5,524 nt of DNA from Lentisphaerota bacterium (GCA_016182435.1 JACPGN010000044.1:1-5524); one strand, 5' to 3'. Positions 1 to 5,524 are shown, numbered from the stretch's first letter. The notes: generated by a model from the sequence alone, not told the origin. Numbers and translations are program-made.

Positions 1-729
1 ATTCCCGTTGGGCACGAGCAGGATATCCCGACTGGCCAGCAAGGCGCCCTGCGGCATACCCCCAGCGGTATCGTTGCACCAGAGCACCTTGCCGGTGTCC
101 GCCGCGAGGGCATAGACGAAAATCCCTTCCGCCGGCCACATGCCCGCCACGGCATACACCACGCCGTCAGCCACCAGGACGCCGGTGCGCACCGGCCAGC
201 GCGAGATCATCCGATGATTGCCGATGAAACGCTCGTCAGCCGGCGCCGCCCGAAATTTCCAGACCGGTTTCCCCGAGCCGGCATCCAGACAATAGACAAA
301 ACCGTCATCAGAACCAAAATAAACCTTGCCGTTCGCAATTTGAGGGGCGAGACGAACTGGCCCGCCGGCGATGAAACGCCATTTTTCCAGGCCGGTCTTG
401 ACATCCAGGGCGCGCACGGTGTCGTCCGCCGACGAACCGAAACACACGATGCCCCCCGCGATCGCGAGCGCGGGCGCGTAATCGAAATCCATCCGGTTGA
501 GAAGCCTGAACGGATCCGGCCAGGCGGGAGCGGGTGGTTGCGGGCAGATGTATGTCCAGGCCGGCGCCAAAGGAAAAGACAATGATTCTTCCGTCACGGC
601 GCTGCGGCGCGCGTCGTGCCGATACATGGGCCAATCCGCGCCGGACACGAGGTGAACCCATAGAAGCCCTGCCAGCACGACATGAAAACAGCGTGAGCGC
701 GGCACCCTTATCGTGTTGACCGGTCCCAT
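1..729 (-). CDS. Secreted PQQ-like beta-propeller repeat protein, 3' end cut by window edge
   Basis: The visible 243 residues form the N-terminal part of an exported beta-propeller of the PQQ/BamB-like repeat type. Residues 1-31 look like a signal peptide: a basic stretch (R8, R11, R13), a hydrophobic core VVLAGLLWVHLV, and a likely cleavage after SGA, before DWPMYRHDARR. Propeller strands follow at about 92-119 (GGIVCFGSS ... TGLEKWRF), 133-159 (NGKVYFGSDDGFVYCLD, GSGKPVWKF) and 188-220 (DGVVYAVAGMWP ... TGKVLWCND). Each has the A/G-rich strand, Y/F-G-S turn and LD-TGK-W signature of this fold. Such proteins act outside the cytoplasm as scaffolds or, in some relatives, quinoprotein dehydrogenases. 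No cofactor ligands can be judged here, so no enzyme activity is claimed. The start at 729 was chosen because it gives a compact signal peptide. In-frame ATGs at 753 and 789 are possible, and none has a well-spaced Shine-Dalgarno. The gene lies 98 bp after the gene ending at 828, on the same strand. Confidence 0.87.
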   Translation of the reverse strand, partial: MGPVNTIRVPRSRCFHVVLAGLLWVHLVSGADWPMYRHDARRSAVTEESLSFPLAPAWTYICPQPPAPAWPDPFRLLNRMDFDYAPALAIAGGIVCFGSSADDTVRALDVKTGLEKWRFIAGGPVRLAPQIANGKVYFGSDDGFVYCLDAGSGKPVWKFRAAPADERFIGNHRMISRWPVRTGVLVADGVVYAVAGMWPAEGIFVYALAADTGKVLWCNDTAGGMPQGALLASRDILLVPNGN

Positions 730-776
730 TGAATATGACCGATCCTGTTGCATGCTTTTCTGACTACTAACGTAGC

Positions 777-832
777 TGTAGGCCGCCATATATATGGCGG
801 CTCTTGGCGCCCGCATGCTATGCGGGCCTACA
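777..832. repeat. 56-bp palindromic element with three-way-junction folding potential
   Basis: TGTAGGCC at 777-784 is the exact reverse complement of GGCCTACA at 825-832, closing an outer stem. Inside lie two hairpins. The first is a perfect 20-bp palindrome, GCCGCCATATATATGGCGGC, at 782-801. The second is GCCCGCAT (809-816) pairing with ATGCGGGC (820-827) over a GCT loop. The linker between them is TCTTGGC. The outer stem and inner hairpins share two bases at their junctions, so the folds compete slightly. The element fills most of the gap between two minus-strand genes and includes the TAG stop (828-830) of the upstream one. No T-run follows either hairpin on either strand, so a canonical intrinsic terminator is not supported. 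A REP-like or small mobile intergenic repeat, or a 3'-end mRNA stabiliser, fits better. Only one copy is present in the window. Confidence 0.75.
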
Positions 833-2285
833 AACCAAAACAGATCGAGTGATGCCGGTCGAGCTTTTGCGCCACCACCCAGGCCAGCCATTCCCAGAAG
901 CGGAAGCGCTGATATTCGGCGACGTCCAACCCGGAGGAGCCGGCATCGCGTATATCCCGAATACCGTGGGCGCCCGGCTGGGCCAGTTTCTTGTGGTCGT
1001 CCGTCGCCGTGCCGGCGTCCCAATGCGCCAGGACTTCCGCGAACGCCTCGCCGTCGGCTTCCGAACCCAGCACGGGGCCGAGCGTCTTGCGGCCGAACGC
1101 GCGCAGGTTGTCCTCCGGCCAATGCGTGAAATGCGAGAAGGCCAGGTAATTGAGCGCGTTGGGAATGTTGCGCGCGGTCACCTCGCCCACAATGCTGACG
1201 CCCTCCAATCCCGAGCGATAGGACCGCAGGCAGGCTTCCTTGATCGTGCTCACGATGCACTGATAGCGGTTGCTCCGCCATTGGCTGCCTTGATGAATAA
1301 AACCCACGTTGCGCGGCGCGGGCGCTTTCAGATCGGCCGGCCAGTTGGGATTGGCGAACGCCGCCGTCGGCGCGCCGTCGTCGAGATAAGCGGTCAGCGG
1401 CAACGGTTCCGCCAACAGCATGCCGGTCAAGGTCCATTGGCAGAGGCTTTGCTCCGGCAGGAGTTTCAGCATGGCCGGCGGCCGCTGGCCTATGCCGGTG
1501 TTCGGCGCCAGGGTATCGGTGTATTGAAAACCCGTATAGGTCGCATAAATGCCCAACGTGTCGGCCAGCCGCTCGCCGATGGCGGTCAAGGCCTGCCGGT
1601 AAGACAGGCCCTGGTGAAAAAACACTTCCGGGTCGTCGGCCGGCCATTCCTTGCGCATTGCCTGCACCAACGGATGCGCATCCGTCAAAAAATCGCCGTT
1701 TTCGAGATTGAGGCCGCCGATCTCGAATTCGCGATACAGCCAGGCCACCGCTTCGCGCAGCCATTCCCGGTAAGCCGGATGCGCCAGGCACGCGCCATGC
1801 TCGCCATTGATTGTCATCGGGCGTCCGTCTTTGCCCAACATGCGGGCCTCGGTGTATTTTTTCAGAAACGTCGTCAGGCTGTAAGGGTGCTCGCCCTCGT
1901 AATACGCGCCGCCATACCAGGTGGTGCCGAAGCCGGGCATAATGGCCACGCCTTTGGACGCGGCATAGGCGGCTACTTTCTTGGCCGCTTCAACACCGCC
2001 GTGCGCGTCCCGCAGAAAACCCCAGATGACAATGCCCTTGATGCCGAGCCACGCCGCCAAATCGGTCAAACGCCGGTAATCCTCCACAAAGGTTTCCGAC
2101 GCTTTGAAGTAGGGGTTGTTACAACCGCCGGTCTGAATGCCCGGATCGTCAAGCACCCAATTGCAACTGTGATCCCACGTCCAAAAATAGGACGACGGCA
2201 GCGCCGGCTTGCGGGGGCGCTCCAGCTTCCAAGTGTAATAGAGACTCGGCAGCGCTCGTTTGCGCGCATGCTGTTTCGAGGTCAT
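828..2285 (-). CDS. Putative TIM-barrel glycoside-hydrolase-like protein, family not recognised
   Basis: The product is 485 residues with no signal peptide or membrane segment, so it is probably cytoplasmic. The start at 2285 is preferred over the longer ATG at 2321 because AAGGAG sits 7 bases upstream of it. The chain alternates predicted strands and helices as in a (beta/alpha)8 barrel: SSYFWTWDHSCNW (31-43), IKGIVIWGF (82-90), GVAIMPGFGTTWYGG (112-126), IGGLNLENGDF (189-199), LGIYATYTGF (244-253), CQWTLTG (282-288), RNVGFIHQGS (325-334) and EGVSIVGEV (361-369). A helical C-terminal part contains YLAFSHFTHWPEDNL (380-394). Strand ends are rich in aromatic and acidic residues, as in sugar-binding clefts. 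E195 (LENGD) and E368 (VGEV) are the best candidate catalytic carboxylates, which is inference only. Hydrolysis of an imported oligosaccharide is a reasonable guess, but a non-catalytic role cannot be excluded. The stop codon TAG lies inside the palindromic element at 777-832. The gene may be cotranscribed with the downstream beta-propeller gene. Confidence 0.85.
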   Translation of the reverse strand: MTSKQHARKRALPSLYYTWKLERPRKPALPSSYFWTWDHSCNWVLDDPGIQTGGCNNPYFKASETFVEDYRRLTDLAAWLGIKGIVIWGFLRDAHGGVEAAKKVAAYAASKGVAIMPGFGTTWYGGAYYEGEHPYSLTTFLKKYTEARMLGKDGRPMTINGEHGACLAHPAYREWLREAVAWLYREFEIGGLNLENGDFLTDAHPLVQAMRKEWPADDPEVFFHQGLSYRQALTAIGERLADTLGIYATYTGFQYTDTLAPNTGIGQRPPAMLKLLPEQSLCQWTLTGMLLAEPLPLTAYLDDGAPTAAFANPNWPADLKAPAPRNVGFIHQGSQWRSNRYQCIVSTIKEACLRSYRSGLEGVSIVGEVTARNIPNALNYLAFSHFTHWPEDNLRAFGRKTLGPVLGSEADGEAFAEVLAHWDAGTATDDHKKLAQPGAHGIRDIRDAGSSGLDVAEYQRFRFWEWLAWVVAQKLDRHHSICFGL

Positions 2286-2292
2286 CTTTGTG

Positions 2293-2298
2293 CTCCTT
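2293..2298 (-). promoter_or_regulatory. Shine-Dalgarno that decides the start at 2285
   Basis: On the minus strand the sequence reads AAGGAG, then seven bases (CACAAAG), then ATG. This is a near-ideal ribosome binding site. It supports the ATG at 2285 rather than the in-frame ATG at 2321, which would add twelve residues (MGRAAALERSTK) and would overlap this site. Confidence 0.8.
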
Positions 2299-2484
2299 TC
2301 CAACGCGGCGGCACGACCCAAGTTTGCCTTCTCGACTCGTCAGTTACAAGTTCTGAATCGTAGGAGGCTATATCGCCTTTCACTACCGCGCAAGCGTTTT
2401 TCGTTCGAAGTTGTAATGCAGTCTTGAGGGGCAAGGGCGCGTTCGTCCAGCCTTCGTAGTCCGGCCTTCGCAGCCAGGAGCTTT

Positions 2485-2503
2485 GCTCCGGCGGAGTAGG
2501 CCC
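2485..2503. repeat. 19-bp direct repeat, copy 1
   Basis: GCTCCGGCGGAGTAGGCCC occurs here and again, identically, at 2534-2552, an offset of 49 bases. Its first part, CTCCG-G-CGGAG, is itself an imperfect palindrome. In this copy it overlaps the right arm of the hairpin at 2477-2489. Confidence 0.8.
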
Positions 2504-2533
2504 ATAGGCTTTGCCTGCCCGAGCTCGGTCAGG

Positions 2534-2552
2534 GCTCCGGCGGAGTAGGCCC
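2534..2552. repeat. 19-bp direct repeat, copy 2
   Basis: This is an exact second copy of the sequence at 2485-2503. It runs directly into the right-hand inverted repeat CGAACGCGCC (2552-2561), while the first copy is followed by a different sequence. This suggests two related repeat units joined together. Confidence 0.8.
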
Positions 2553-2564
2553 GAACGCGCCGCG

Positions 2565-2590
2565 GCCGGTCCCGCCGAGGCGGGACCGGC
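2565..2590. repeat. Strong hairpin, 12-bp perfect GC-rich stem
   Basis: GCCGGTCCCGCC (2565-2576) pairs perfectly with GGCGGGACCGGC (2579-2590) across a GA spacer, giving a very stable hairpin. No T-run follows on either strand, so it is not a canonical terminator. It sits immediately beside the 126-bp repeat unit and a second smaller hairpin, and it looks like part of an intergenic palindromic repeat family. Confidence 0.85.
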
Positions 2591-2591
2591 A

Positions 2592-2620
2592 CCGCCCTGT
2601 GGCGGCGAGCCGTCCCTACC
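2592..2620. repeat. Small hairpin plus GGTAGGGACGGCTCG-type tail
   Basis: CCGCC (2592-2596) pairs with GGCGG (2601-2605) over CTGT. On the minus strand the sequence next to it reads GGTAGGGACGGCTCG (2606-2620), a fitting left end for the palindromic cluster. This marks the abrupt change from GC-rich repeats to the AT-rich region beginning at about 2621. Confidence 0.5.
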
Positions 2621-2748
2621 AAAGGATTATGCTGCGTTATTTATGACACTCTGTATAGCTGCTTATTACCTGAACCTTGCTTCCCAATCAAGAAGGTTTT
2701 CACTTCCCCATATTTTTCAAGCTATATTTTTACAGCACAAAAAATAAA

Positions 2749-2777
2749 TTGACAACCGTGAATCAGCACTTTAATCT
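2749..2777 (+). promoter_or_regulatory. Candidate sigma70-type promoter for the surface-protein gene
   Basis: A perfect TTGACA (2749-2754) is followed after 17 bases by TAATCT (2772-2777), a weak match to TATAAT. Transcription would begin near 2784, giving a leader of about 40 bases before the ATG at 2824. The box lies in an AT-rich segment. Just upstream are two near-identical 12-mers (TATTTTTCAAGC at 2711 and TATTTTTACAGC at 2725), spaced 14 bases, which could form an upstream AT element. If this is a real promoter, the longer reading frame starting at 2677 cannot be used from it. Confidence 0.4.
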
Positions 2778-2823
2778 ATGTCAAAAACTGTCCAAACAAT
2801 GGGGTAAGGCATCTGGCTTAAAC

Positions 2824-5013
2824 ATGGACGCCATGGATCTAAAGCGCTACAGGATTGCTATTGGGGTGCTGGTATTGTTTGCGCTTAACCAGGTCCCAAT
2901 CTCTTGGAGAGTCGGGGAAGCTGGCGCGGCTACGGTTACCTGGCTGACGCCCGGTCCCAACACCAACGACTGGTTCACGCCGACCAACTGGAGCGGGGGC
3001 GTCGCGCCGACTAATGGCGACGACGTTGTTATCACCAATATCGGCGCTAGTGTTTCCCTGACCAATTCGACCTTCCCGTTGGGTTCGCTGACCATCAGCA
3101 ACGCGACGCTGTCGTTCTCCAACTGGGACACGACGCTCTACGCCACCAACGTAACCATCCTGCGTGGCGGCACCCAGACCTGCTGTGGTCCCTTCACCAA
3201 CACCGCCATGTCCAACCGGGTCAGTATAAATTGCACCACGCTTTTCATTGCCACGGGAGCTTCCATCAACGTCAAGGGCAAAGGCTTCTCCGGCGGCATC
3301 AACACCACTAACACCAGTTGGAGAACCGGCCACGGTCCGGGCGGCGGAACTATCGTGCAGATGGGCGGAGGCTATGGTGGCGCGGGCTCGCAATACGGCG
3401 GTGTCAACGGCCTCATCACCACCCTGGTTTATGGTTCCGCCACGGCCCCGCTGGATCCCGGCAGCGGCGGTGCCTCTTACCTCTACACGAACACGACGGC
3501 AGGGAGCGGCGGCGGCGCCGTGTTTATTATTGCCACACAGGTGGTCGTTAACGGCAGCATCAATGCCGACTTCGGTCCCCCCGTCGTTACCGGGCCGGGC
3601 GGCAGCACTACCTACGCCGCTGGTGGCTCCGGCGGCGGTATTTACATCATTTGTTCGACCATCACCGGCACCAACGGCACGATCACCGCATTAGGCGGCG
3701 GCGGCATATCCATCCTCACTGGCGGCGGCGGCGGCGGACGGATTGCGGTCCTGTATGATCCGGCGGCGCAAAGCAGTGTGCCGGTGCCCTCGATTAGTTT
3801 TTCGGTGAAACAGGGTTCGGCAGGTGACACGCAAACCAGCAACTATGGCGACATAGGCACGCTGTACTTTCCTGATAATTACTTTTTATCGCCGACCAAT
3901 CTTTTCACCGGCCAGTGGCTGGCGCCCGGGTTCACCAACTGGTCCGTGGCCGACCTACTGGTCAGCAACGTCTGGATTCGCATGCCCGGCGCGGGGTTCC
4001 GCCTGACGGTTACCAATACGCTTTCCGTCATCGGCATAAATTACGCGCAATACAGGCTGGAATTGACCAACGCCGCCGCGGTCAATTGCGGTCAGCTCCG
4101 GCTAAACGGCAGTTCGTTAACTTTGAATGGCGCTACGGGGCTTTTTCCCTCCGATTTTGCTCCGCACAACACCGGGCTGACTCTGAGTTGCTCGGGCGAT
4201 CTGGTTCTGACGAACAGCAGCCGGCTCTATATTTCCAGCGGGCTTACCAATGCCGACGCGCCCGGCTATGGCAGTCTGGTCACTATCAGCAACGACGTTC
4301 GAATCTACACCAACTGCTGGATTTACCCGGCCGCGCATGCCACCAACGGGACGCCAACCTTAGTCCGGATGCGCAACTTGACGATTTATGGCGGCGGCGG
4401 TTTCAACGCCGATTCCTTGGGTTATGGCTACGGCGGCGTTCCGGGCACCTCGAACCCGGGTTATGGACCGGGAACCGCCTTATACAGCGGCGGCGCCGGC
4501 TATGGCGGCGCCGGCACGAATGGATATTTTAATCCGGGCGGCCCGACCTATGGCTTATCCAACGCGCCATTGGATCCGGGCAGCAGTGCGCGGGCCGGCA
4601 GCGACAGCACTAGCTCGGGAATGGGCGGGGCCGGAGGCGGCAGTGTGCAAATCCGCGCCACGGAGACAGTCACCATCCAGGGCACGATCACGGCCAATGG
4701 CAGACCGGGCGGCGGCACATGGTATGGGGGCGGCGGCGCCGGCGGCGGTATCTACATTACCTGCCGCACGTTCGTCGGAGCTACCAACGGTATCTTGCGG
4801 GCTAACGGCGGCCAGGGCAATAATACGATCGGCAAAGGCGGGAGCGGGGGTGGCGGCCGGATTGCCGTCTGGCGTATGTACGATCAGTCCACGGGAACCA
4901 TCTCAAATTATGTGGATGGCGGCGCCGCCGCCTACGGTGGTTTTATTGGTTCGCCCGGCACGATTGTGTGGGGCTGGATCCCCGTACCCGGCACAATTAC
5001 GACCTTTCGCTAA
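2824..5013 (+). CDS. Secreted Gly/Asn/Thr-rich surface protein with two repeated Gly-rich modules
   Basis: The product is 729 residues from the ATG at 2824. Residues 1-35 form a signal peptide: basic KRYR, hydrophobic IAIGVLVLFALNQV, and likely cleavage near GEAGA. Next comes WLTPGPNTNDWFTPTNWSGG with APTNGDDVVI (40-70), a motif style common at the start of beta-helical passenger-like proteins. Module 1 (about 150-313) and module 2 (about 520-687) share, in order, GYGGAG, APLDPGS (208, 581), a GGG strand, GGGIYI followed by C (270, 640) and GGRIAV (305, 678). They are joined by an Asn/Thr-rich strand-forming linker. Eight cysteines are present, including a CC pair at 120-121. The protein ends at TITTFR, with no visible PEP-CTERM, LPXTG or outer-membrane barrel, so how it is held at the surface is unknown. 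A structural or adhesive beta-helix is the likely role, and no enzyme motif is seen. The start is chosen for its signal peptide, since no strong Shine-Dalgarno is present. The reading frame is open back to 2677. Confidence 0.85.
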   Translation: MDAMDLKRYRIAIGVLVLFALNQVPISWRVGEAGAATVTWLTPGPNTNDWFTPTNWSGGVAPTNGDDVVITNIGASVSLTNSTFPLGSLTISNATLSFSNWDTTLYATNVTILRGGTQTCCGPFTNTAMSNRVSINCTTLFIATGASINVKGKGFSGGINTTNTSWRTGHGPGGGTIVQMGGGYGGAGSQYGGVNGLITTLVYGSATAPLDPGSGGASYLYTNTTAGSGGGAVFIIATQVVVNGSINADFGPPVVTGPGGSTTYAAGGSGGGIYIICSTITGTNGTITALGGGGISILTGGGGGGRIAVLYDPAAQSSVPVPSISFSVKQGSAGDTQTSNYGDIGTLYFPDNYFLSPTNLFTGQWLAPGFTNWSVADLLVSNVWIRMPGAGFRLTVTNTLSVIGINYAQYRLELTNAAAVNCGQLRLNGSSLTLNGATGLFPSDFAPHNTGLTLSCSGDLVLTNSSRLYISSGLTNADAPGYGSLVTISNDVRIYTNCWIYPAAHATNGTPTLVRMRNLTIYGGGGFNADSLGYGYGGVPGTSNPGYGPGTALYSGGAGYGGAGTNGYFNPGGPTYGLSNAPLDPGSSARAGSDSTSSGMGGAGGGSVQIRATETVTIQGTITANGRPGGGTWYGGGGAGGGIYITCRTFVGATNGILRANGGQGNNTIGKGGSGGGGRIAVWRMYDQSTGTISNYVDGGAAAYGGFIGSPGTIVWGWIPVPGTITTFR
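3271..3762 (+). repeat. Protein-level repeat, Gly-rich module copy 1
   Basis: This stretch encodes residues about 150-313 of the surface protein. Landmarks are GGGYGGAG (181-188), APLDPGS (208-214), GSGGGAVFI (227-235), GGGIYIIC (270-277) and GGGRIAVLYDP (303-313). It contains several runs of GGC codons, including five in a row at 3721-3735, which are possible slippage sites. Confidence 0.8.
4381..4884 (+). repeat. Protein-level repeat, Gly-rich module copy 2
   Basis: This stretch encodes residues about 520-687 of the same protein and repeats the landmarks of copy 1 in the same order: GGAGYGGAG (556-564), APLDPGS (581-587), GGAGGGSVQI (601-610), GGGIYITC (640-647) and GGGGRIAVW (675-683). 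Offsets from copy 1 are 370-373 residues. The copies are clearly diverged in DNA and in loop sequences, so the duplication is old. Confidence 0.8.
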
Positions 5014-5033
5014 GGATTAGTGAGCAGATGGCG

Positions 5034-5048
5034 CCGGGCGATGCCCGG
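5034..5048. repeat. Small intergenic hairpin
   Basis: CCGGGC (5034-5039) pairs with GCCCGG (5043-5048) over a GAT loop, 20 bases after the stop at 5011-5013. No T-run follows, so it is at best a weak or factor-assisted 3'-end structure of the surface-protein mRNA. Confidence 0.45.
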
Positions 5049-5051
5049 ACT

Positions 5052-5063
5052 GAGTAATTACTC
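5052..5063. promoter_or_regulatory. 12-bp perfect palindrome, possible operator
   Basis: GAGTAATTACTC is a perfect two-fold symmetric site located 19 bases before the start of the next gene. Its AT-rich centre in GC-rich DNA and its position suggest a dimeric regulator binding site, but no regulator is encoded nearby and no clear promoter boxes accompany it. Confidence 0.3.
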
Positions 5064-5082
5064 CCAATAATCTCATCTTCAC

Positions 5083-5524
5083 ATGAAAGACCATCGGTCA
5101 ATCTATGTGAAGGAAATCGGGGCGCTGGCGCGCTTCCTGCACCAGCGGTCGTTTCGCGACCTGTGGACCCAGCCGGATCGCGCAGGCGAATGGTGCGGTC
5201 GGCCGGTCCCGGAACTTGCCTTCCTGTTCGCGGTGCTGCACCGCTTTACCCGTCGGGCGGAGTGCCTGACCTTGGCCCGGCAATACCTCCTGAAAATCGT
5301 TCGGAGTGCGCATTTCTCCGCCCTCTTTATGTTCGAGGCCTACACCCTGCTCAAGGAGAAATTGTCCGCTGCCGAGCGCGCGGAGTTCGCCCGGCGCCGG
5401 ATTGCGGACGCCCGGGAGGCGCTGAGCCGCTATGCGCCGGGCGACCCGCGCGCGCTCTATACCCAGCCGACATTGCACAACCACACGCTTTGCGCCTGCG
5501 TGATGGCCGATCTGGCGCGCCGGC
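5083..5524 (+). CDS. All-helical hypothetical protein, 3' end cut by window edge
   Basis: The frame is open from the ATG at 5083 to the window edge, giving 147 whole codons, with an in-frame TAA at 5068-5070 and no other start in between. The visible chain begins MKDHRSIYVKEIGALARFL and has no signal peptide. It is predicted to be nearly all helix: amphipathic helices at about 8-28, 43-54, 59-74, 77-93, 96-117 and 134-147. LHNHT at 131-135, following a Tyr-Thr-Gln-Pro turn, resembles the conserved polar loops of (alpha/alpha) toroid proteins, such as polysaccharide lyases and glycan-processing enzymes. I cannot assign it to one of those families from this fragment. There is no clear Shine-Dalgarno. 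It follows the surface-protein gene by 69 bp on the same strand and might be cotranscribed, though the palindromes in the gap could separate their expression. Its codons end in G or C more often than those of the upstream gene. Confidence 0.7.
   Translation, partial: MKDHRSIYVKEIGALARFLHQRSFRDLWTQPDRAGEWCGRPVPELAFLFAVLHRFTRRAECLTLARQYLLKIVRSAHFSALFMFEAYTLLKEKLSAAERAEFARRRIADAREALSRYAPGDPRALYTQPTLHNHTLCACVMADLARR

Larger units (their letters stand above)
2436..2561. repeat. 126-bp repeat unit bracketed by a 10-bp inverted repeat
   Basis: GGCGCGTTCG at 2436-2445 is the exact reverse complement of CGAACGCGCC at 2552-2561. Between them lie the hairpin GGAGC-TTT-GCTCC (2477-2489), the hairpin AGGC-TTT-GCCT (2506-2516) and two copies of a 19-bp direct repeat. 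The layout resembles a short non-coding mobile repeat or a cluster of REP-like units. No flanking target-site duplication is evident, so transposition is not shown. Confidence 0.6.
2286..2823. other. Divergent intergenic region, 538 bp, no gene
   Basis: The region separates two divergently read genes and has three parts. Positions 2299-2435 show no convincing gene, repeat or promoter for the minus-strand gene. Positions 2436-2620 are GC-rich and crowded with inverted and direct repeats, listed separately. Positions 2622-2823 are visibly AT-rich, unlike everything around them, and carry a candidate promoter. Short reading frames crossing the repeats translate to low-complexity Arg/Ala/Pro/Gly-rich chains with no ribosome binding site, so they are not called as genes. 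Confidence 0.7.

Noticed and set aside
207..661. Open frames on both strands inside the beta-propeller gene
   Set aside because: They are out of frame with the clear propeller repeats and signal peptide, and their products are Arg-rich with no family resemblance.
804..2363. A 519-codon plus-strand open frame covering the whole minus-strand barrel gene
   Set aside because: Its product is Arg/Ala/Gly-rich without domain-like patterning and has no ribosome binding site. The opposite strand gives a coherent folded protein with a strong Shine-Dalgarno. Long antisense frames are common in GC-rich DNA.
2565..2590. The 12-bp-stem hairpin as an intrinsic terminator
   Set aside because: No T-run follows on either strand, and both neighbouring genes are transcribed away from it.
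2436..2620. CRISPR array
   Set aside because: There are only two direct-repeat copies, with no regular spacers and no cas genes; the repeats are nested within palindromes.
2383..2747. Two short open frames across the intergenic repeats
   Set aside because: They translate palindromic repeats into low-complexity chains, and neither has a ribosome binding site.
2677..2823. Extended N-terminus of the surface protein from the ATG at 2677
   Set aside because: It would put about 49 residues before the signal peptide and would lie partly upstream of the candidate promoter. The segment has intergenic AT-rich composition.
2839..5020. Several overlapping open frames on both strands within the surface-protein gene
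   Set aside because: They are shadows produced by GGC/GCC-rich repeats. Only the frame read from 2824 gives a signal peptide and repeated module landmarks.
5098..5484. Minus-strand open frame opposite the last gene
   Set aside because: It lacks a start context and domain-like pattern, while the plus-strand frame gives regular amphipathic helices.

Overview
The window is GC-rich overall and holds four protein genes in two divergent pairs. Gene content suggests a bacterium of the PVC group (Planctomycetota, Verrucomicrobiota, Lentisphaerota or Kiritimatiellota). The clues are a secreted PQQ-type beta-propeller with a YRHDARR-like N-terminus, a large Gly/Asn/Thr-rich secreted surface protein, a putative TIM-barrel carbohydrate-active protein, and palindromic intergenic repeats. 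This placement is inferred from protein style only; no rRNA, tRNA or taxonomic marker is present.

Minus-strand half (1-2285). The upstream gene (2285 to 828) encodes a 485-residue soluble protein with no signal peptide. It reads like a TIM-barrel glycoside-hydrolase-type protein of no family I can name, and it starts at an ATG with a strong Shine-Dalgarno. It ends inside a 56-bp palindromic element (777-832) that can fold as a three-way junction and supplies its TAG stop codon. After the element comes the start (729) of a signal-peptide-bearing beta-propeller gene that runs off the left edge. The two genes may form one transcription unit, with the palindromic element in between.

Divergent intergenic region (2286-2823). 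The left part, next to the minus-strand gene, has no recognisable feature. The middle (2436-2620) is a mosaic of inverted and direct repeats, including a 12-bp-stem hairpin, two copies of a 19-bp repeat and a 10-bp inverted repeat bracketing 126 bp. The right part (about 2622-2823) is clearly AT-rich and carries a candidate sigma70-type promoter with a consensus TTGACA box.

Plus-strand half (2824-5524). A 729-residue secreted protein is built from two copies of a Gly-rich module (each with APLDPGS, GGGIYI and GGRIAV signatures, about 373 residues apart) joined by an Asn/Thr-rich beta-strand linker. After a 69-bp gap holding a small hairpin and a 12-bp perfect palindrome, a second plus-strand gene begins at 5083 and runs off the right edge. 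Its visible part is all-helical and is not assigned.

The genes do not form a pathway I can name. A cautious reading is cell-envelope or extracellular functions linked to carbohydrate use: a secreted propeller, a surface Gly-rich protein, a putative sugar-active barrel and a possible alpha-toroid protein.
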